From NCBI RefSeq assembly GCF_011043625.1, contig NZ_JAAKGT010000012.1:1-64000 (forward strand): 64,000 nucleotides of DNA. Reading direction: 5' to 3'. The position numbers and the translations under genes are program-made. Origin of the DNA: Caulobacter sp. 602-2 (lineage in GTDB: Bacteria; Pseudomonadota; Alphaproteobacteria; Caulobacterales; Caulobacteraceae). The notes under the pieces were generated by a model that did not search any database, had not been told where the DNA came from, and was given only the letters and a program-made list of their open reading frames with translations. Positions 60,754 to 64,000 of this stretch are shown here, one piece after another; within the stretch, counting starts at the first letter, position 1; each line of letters starts with the position of its first letter.

Positions 60754-61788
60754 ATGAGTAACGTCAACACCCTCATTGATCCGCGTAAGGTGGCGGATCT
60801 TGAAGCCATCCTGGTGGGGCTGGACCCAAAGATCGCCGCCAGGTTTCGAACTCGCGAAATGCAGCGGTTGCAGGACGAGGCGAACTCGGCAGCCGTCAAC
60901 CGGCGGCTTTACGCGAACGCATTTGAGCAGGCTCAGCTCAATGGGCATCCGGATCCGCAGGGTTTTGCTCTGGACCAGGTACAATTACAGGGCGTCATCA
61001 AGCTTCACGAGCGGCGGACGGCCGCGATCTTCAAACGCATCAACCATCAGAACAGGATGAGGGCGAATAAGCTTGCCGCCAAGGTGGAGGCGTCGTCCAA
61101 AACTGCGAAGAAGGGCGTTCGTCGCTTTCCTCAAGCGGACCGCCACTATGTTGATATTGTTGGCAAAGCCGAGCGGTTGGGCCATCTCGACAACGCACCT
61201 TTAGTCCTGTCGACTTTCCCCTCTTACCTGAGAACCTACAAGCTGCCTCACTGGGACAAGGCGACGATCAGCCTCAAGGTTATGGCCATGTCGCTAGAGG
61301 CCGCAAAAGAAGGGGCTCAAACGATCAATCTCCGTGTGAGCCCAAGCGTCAGGGCCAGCGCCCTGGCCTCACCTCGAGGCCCGGCCAGTTATATGCAGGA
61401 CGCCATACGGCGAGCGTTTCGCTCCGTGTTTGGCTCCGATGGGTGCCCGGAGTTCTGGTTCGTCATAGAGCTGGATGGTTCCAGCGCGGATGCGTTCCAC
61501 CTCCACGGAGCTGTTGCAACGCCATCAGTCGCTAACGGTCGCGAGCTGGTCGACGCCGCTCTCAGAAGCGCTGCCGGAGGATGGGGCGTTCCTGGCGGAG
61601 CCTATCACCAACAGGTGTCACGCGAACTGCTGGATCCGATCTACTGGGCGTCCTATGCCGTCAAGACCATGAACATTTCCGGCAGGGAGATAGAGCGTAA
61701 GCTTCTTGCGAGCACCAACGGGATCCGGGCGTGGGCTAGAGGATCCTGGGAAGATGTTCGAGCAAGCTTGCCTCAGCCGGGAATGTAA
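60754..61788 (+). CDS. Uncharacterised protein with HUH-endonuclease-like motifs
   Basis: A 344-residue protein that I cannot assign to a named family. Residues 1-130 are helical and charged. In the C-terminal half FWFVIELDGSSADAFHLHG has H249-L-H251 at the end of a strand, the HUH pattern. Later PIYWASYAVKT gives Y297, Y301 and K304, like the tyrosine-lysine helix of replication initiators and relaxases. The order (HUH then Y) is that of Rep-type enzymes. Chosen start ATG 60754 (MSNVNTLIDPRK). GC is lower than in the host. A replication or mobilisation role is inferred only. Confidence 0.55.
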   Translation: MSNVNTLIDPRKVADLEAILVGLDPKIAARFRTREMQRLQDEANSAAVNRRLYANAFEQAQLNGHPDPQGFALDQVQLQGVIKLHERRTAAIFKRINHQNRMRANKLAAKVEASSKTAKKGVRRFPQADRHYVDIVGKAERLGHLDNAPLVLSTFPSYLRTYKLPHWDKATISLKVMAMSLEAAKEGAQTINLRVSPSVRASALASPRGPASYMQDAIRRAFRSVFGSDGCPEFWFVIELDGSSADAFHLHGAVATPSVANGRELVDAALRSAAGGWGVPGGAYHQQVSRELLDPIYWASYAVKTMNISGREIERKLLASTNGIRAWARGSWEDVRASLPQPGM

Positions 61789-61857
61789 AGGCCGAATCTG
61801 GGAAATAGATAGTCATTAAATGCTATTTATTATCTTCATATATTCGCCTTTAATTTC

Positions 61858-62367
61858 GTGAAGACTCACTTCATCGTCTGCTCTTATTGGTGTGGGGGCT
61901 TGGCGGTGTTTCCATTTTTTGTGCGGAGCTATGAGGATAGGCGCAAAGCGATGCGTCTCATGCGAGATCGGTTCTCGTCTACGGATGGTGCCTATGTAGT
62001 GCTAGATGCCCAGTGCTTGGCTCTTGGCCCCTACGACCTATCAGCTATCGTGTCAGGGGCTATGCCACTCCTCTATGTCGGCTCATCGAGACATCAGAGT
62101 CGCAGGCTCGGTTACTTTGCTCGGACCGTTGTCGAGGGCTCCCACTTTAACGGCGCCCATGGGTTTGGTGAGTTCTACAGATCCATTGCCAACGAGGTGC
62201 CGCTCGAACGCCTAGCGGTCATCTCGTTCCACTGGCCTTTCGGATACGAGCTCGAGAAACGCATCTACGACGGGCACGTGCGCGCGTTTGGAGCGCCTCC
62301 ATCAGGCAACCTTCGTCGTCCGGTCGCGAGTTCACGTCACGACCGCTTTCCTCATCGGATGCGCTGA
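61858..62367 (+). CDS. GIY-YIG-like protein (tentative)
   Basis: A 169-residue protein from a GTG start after an AT-rich stretch (61789-61857). LLYVGSSRHQSRRLGYF (71-87) has the YVG and R83 pattern of GIY-YIG nucleases. E133 in ELEKRIYDG and N151 in FGAPPSGN sit where the metal-binding glutamate and last asparagine would be. Overall similarity is weak, and the ribosome-binding site is poor. Its TGA overlaps the next ATG (TGATG). Confidence 0.5.
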   Translation: MKTHFIVCSYWCGGLAVFPFFVRSYEDRRKAMRLMRDRFSSTDGAYVVLDAQCLALGPYDLSAIVSGAMPLLYVGSSRHQSRRLGYFARTVVEGSHFNGAHGFGEFYRSIANEVPLERLAVISFHWPFGYELEKRIYDGHVRAFGAPPSGNLRRPVASSRHDRFPHRMR

Positions 62368-62630
62368 TGGTGCGCGATTGCGTTGGCGCATATGCAGATG
62401 CGGCCTCTCCGGTCGCTACGCTGGATCTCTCGACGCTCAACCTCACGCTTGCGGTGCTGATGATCGCTGCAGGCGTGCTCGTTGCAATCTTCCAATGGCG
62501 CCTTTGCAGGCTGCGGAAGCGACACCGAAGTCGAACAGCGAGCACTCCGCCGTCTTGTCCGCTTTCAGGCGACGATCGGCCCGCTCAGAGTGTGCCAGAC
62601 CCCTCAGGTAAGGGTGGCGATGGGTCCTGA
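62367..62630 (+). CDS. Small single-helix membrane protein
   Basis: An 87-residue ORF starting one base inside the previous stop. LNLTLAVLMIAAGVLVAIFQ is one clear membrane helix, followed by a basic, proline-containing tail. Function unknown. The chain of overlaps suggests coupled translation. Confidence 0.45.
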   Translation: MVRDCVGAYADAASPVATLDLSTLNLTLAVLMIAAGVLVAIFQWRLCRLRKRHRSRTASTPPSCPLSGDDRPAQSVPDPSGKGGDGS

Positions 62631-62793
62631 TGCGCTCGCGTTCGCAATGCTGGTCACCCTAGGCATCACTGTAGGTGCGATCATCGTCGCAACTTGGCGT
62701 TTGCACGCCCTGGAACGTCAGCAGCGCAGCCTTAGGAGCGAGGCGCGCTCGGCGATCGAACGGGTGCAAGGGATCGACGGTGATGGAATATGA
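62620..62793 (+). CDS. Small single-helix membrane protein with charged tail
   Basis: A 57-residue ORF: MGPDALAFAMLVTLGITVGA is the membrane helix, and LHALERQQRSLRSEARSAIE a charged, coiled-coil-like tail. It overlaps the preceding ORF by 11 bases; GGGTGG is just upstream. Layout (short helix plus charged helix, overlapping genes) recalls spanin or holin partners, but no family is recognised. Confidence 0.45.
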   Translation: MGPDALAFAMLVTLGITVGAIIVATWRLHALERQQRSLRSEARSAIERVQGIDGDGI

Positions 62794-62876
62794 ATGAGAC
62801 TTTGGCACCTTCCGATTACTGGGCGAGCCTGCAGCGTTCTTGGGGCGCTCCGCGTCACGAAAAACCGAAGTCTTAG
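62790..62876 (+). CDS. Tiny ORF coupled by ATGA overlap
   Basis: A 28-residue ORF (MNETLAPSDYWASLQRSWGA and 8 more, polar). It overlaps the stop of the previous ORF by ATGA. A competing frame from ATG 62794 gives 50 or so residues, so either or neither may be real. Confidence 0.3.
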   Translation: MNETLAPSDYWASLQRSWGAPRHEKPKS

Positions 62877-62993
62877 AGCAATGCGCCGCTTGCGGATCCG
62901 GGTCCCGTCAATCGCCGGGGGCGGGCAAGCTCAGCTCCCTTACACGTAAGGGAGCTCTCCCTCTTTGGCGGCCGAGACCTTCATTGGAGCGTT

Positions 62994-63437
62994 CTAGCGG
63001 AGGCCATGCTGCGCCTTGGCGACTACCACGCCGCCTTCGAACGTAACTACGATGCTGCTCCCGTCAGCGTTCTCCCAGGACTTTACAGTGGCGTTTGCCG
63101 GCGCGCCGTCAGGCATTGCCGTGCTTGCGCTTCCCAATAGGTGGCCAGGCCCGTTGAGGATTCGGTTGATGTCGCTCTCGAGATAGCCTTCTCGAACCAT
63201 CGCATAGTCCGCGAGCGTAAACCGTGCGGCCTCGCTCTGACGCGAGAGCTGATCCTGCTCGACGAAGTGGCGAAGGCGCGCTCTCGCCTCCTCCAGCTTC
63301 CGCTCCTCGCCGGCCTCATGCTTCGCTCCGGCGACGACGCCAGCCGCTACGAGCGCAACAACCACGCCAGCCCCCCACAGATAGACCGAGGCACTTCCGC
63401 TCTTTGGTGCGGCTTCAGAAGCGCGAGTAGTGGTCAT
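62994..63437 (-). CDS. Membrane-anchored DUF3862/BLIP-like protein
   Basis: A 147-residue protein. A short polar start (MTTTRASEAAPKSGSASVYL) and one membrane helix (WGAGVVVALVAAGVVAGAKH) precede a charged helix. A domain with YAMVREGYLESDINRILNGP and SIVVTFEGGVVVAKAQHGL follows. This pattern (VREG, glycine-rich turn, W, FEGGV) is that of DUF3862/SmpA-like domains. Chosen ATG 63437. Role unknown; the family is often found in phage-like and defence regions. Confidence 0.6.
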   Translation of the reverse strand: MTTTRASEAAPKSGSASVYLWGAGVVVALVAAGVVAGAKHEAGEERKLEEARARLRHFVEQDQLSRQSEAARFTLADYAMVREGYLESDINRILNGPGHLLGSASTAMPDGAPANATVKSWENADGSSIVVTFEGGVVVAKAQHGLR

Positions 63438-63520
63438 GAAGTCCCAGCTCAGTTTTGCTCCCAATCTGGTAGCAAAACGACGCCGTTGCACAAGCCGCTT
63501 TCCCTCCCAGGAAGGCGCGC

Positions 63521-63781
63521 ATGGCACGAGCTTGGGTTTCCTCGCCCGCCTACGAGGTCGCAATCGGCCTTCTGATCGCCAAACGGCATGCCGCTGGCCT
63601 GACGCAGCGCGACCTAGCTGCCAAGCTGGAAAAGCCACCATCGTTTGTTGGAAAGCTCGAAAGTCGTGAGCGTAGGCTCGACTTGATTGAGTTTATCGCG
63701 ATAGCGCGCGCTCTTGGCCTTTCTGCACCCGCCTTGATGCAGGAACTTGACGACAAGTTGCTCAACGTTGGGAAAATCTAA
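63521..63781 (+). CDS. XRE-family transcriptional regulator
   Basis: An 86-residue protein with one helix-turn-helix: LLIAKRHAAGLTQRDLAAKL then KPPSFVGKLESRERRLDLIE. AGGAAGG stands 6 bases before the ATG. It is divergent from the DUF3862-like gene and may control it or the element. Confidence 0.85.
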   Translation: MARAWVSSPAYEVAIGLLIAKRHAAGLTQRDLAAKLEKPPSFVGKLESRERRLDLIEFIAIARALGLSAPALMQELDDKLLNVGKI

Positions 63782-63799
63782 CGCCGTCCGGAGAGAGGT

Positions 63800-63910
63800 A
63801 TGAGCAGGATAGGGGGGCTATTCCTGAACCTCAGTGCGATTGCCGTGGCGATAAGAATGGCAAGCACAGCAGCGGCCGCTTGTGACAGCCTTCACCGCCA
63901 AGGGGTGTGA
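63800..63910 (+). CDS. Possible small hydrophobic peptide
   Basis: A 36-residue ORF (MSRIGGLFLNLSAIAVAIRM and 16 more) with GAGAGAGG just upstream of the ATG. No family. The following sequence to 63988 shows nothing else. Confidence 0.25.
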   Translation: MSRIGGLFLNLSAIAVAIRMASTAAAACDSLHRQGV

Positions 63911-63988
63911 CAAGGTCGAGCCAGGGGCGGATGGGCGCGCGTCGTAACCATTTGATATGGCAGGGTTAATTTTGGAGGTCGTCTAAAG

Positions 63989-64000
63989 GTGAAAAAGCGA
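63989..64000 (+). CDS. Possible start of a gene running off the right edge
   Basis: GTG AAA AAG CGA, with GGAGG 10 bases upstream. Only four codons are visible, so this is a guess from the ribosome-binding site. Confidence 0.25.

Overview
The window is GC-rich alphaproteobacterial chromosome and reads as a Caulobacter species. The evidence is a complete Caulobacter-type Flp/Tad pilus locus (pilin genes then cpaA to cpaH), a maltose/maltodextrin locus of the Caulobacter malA/malY/malI kind, many TonB-linked and outer-membrane functions, and close ATGA-type gene packing. No tool was run; all calls rest on reading the translated sequence and DNA motifs.

Layout. 1-9586 is housekeeping and mixed metabolism: the 5' end of a dicarboxylate symporter gene, AMP nucleosidase (amn), a BlaR1/BlaI-like pair with a double operator, a hydrolase, a tyrosine phosphatase, an MFS transporter, and the folate genes pabB and pabC. 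9583-21177 is the Tad pilus region. Two TadE-like pseudopilin genes and a small pilus N-domain gene lie on the minus strand. On the plus strand follow two tandem flp pilins, a terminator, cpaA, and a tight cpaB-C-D-E-F-G-H operon. TTTA-N7-TTAA boxes that resemble CtrA sites lie before the pilin genes and before cpaB. 21242-38549 is the maltodextrin locus: a tryptophan-halogenase-like flavoprotein, a TonB receptor (malA-like), periplasmic GH13, cytoplasmic GH13, a LacI repressor (malI-like), GH97, an inserted Rrf2/flavoprotein pair, an inner-membrane MFS carrier (malY-like) and a periplasmic GH15 glucoamylase. Outer-membrane import, periplasmic hydrolysis, inner-membrane uptake and final cytoplasmic cleavage are therefore all encoded together, with recurring TGCAAA/TTTGCA operator-like sites.

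38761-51007 is backbone again: DUF5990, rmuC, def, a lipoprotein, zapE, an HWE-type histidine kinase, the sdhCDAB operon, a membrane protein, a ferredoxin reductase with its [2Fe-2S] ferredoxin, and small exported proteins.

At 51205 the sequence changes. A 46-base 3' half of a tRNA-Thr(CGT) gene, without its 5' half, marks the left end of an integrated element. A P4-type integrase follows directly. The element then carries a type I restriction-modification operon (hsdM, hsdS, a DUF4268 nuclease-like gene, hsdR; all overlapping), a serine recombinase with a dyad-rich upstream region, a protein with HUH-endonuclease-like motifs, a GIY-YIG-like protein, a chain of tiny overlapping membrane ORFs, a DUF3862-like membrane protein and an XRE regulator. 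The element runs past position 64000; the intact tRNA gene is expected beyond its right end.
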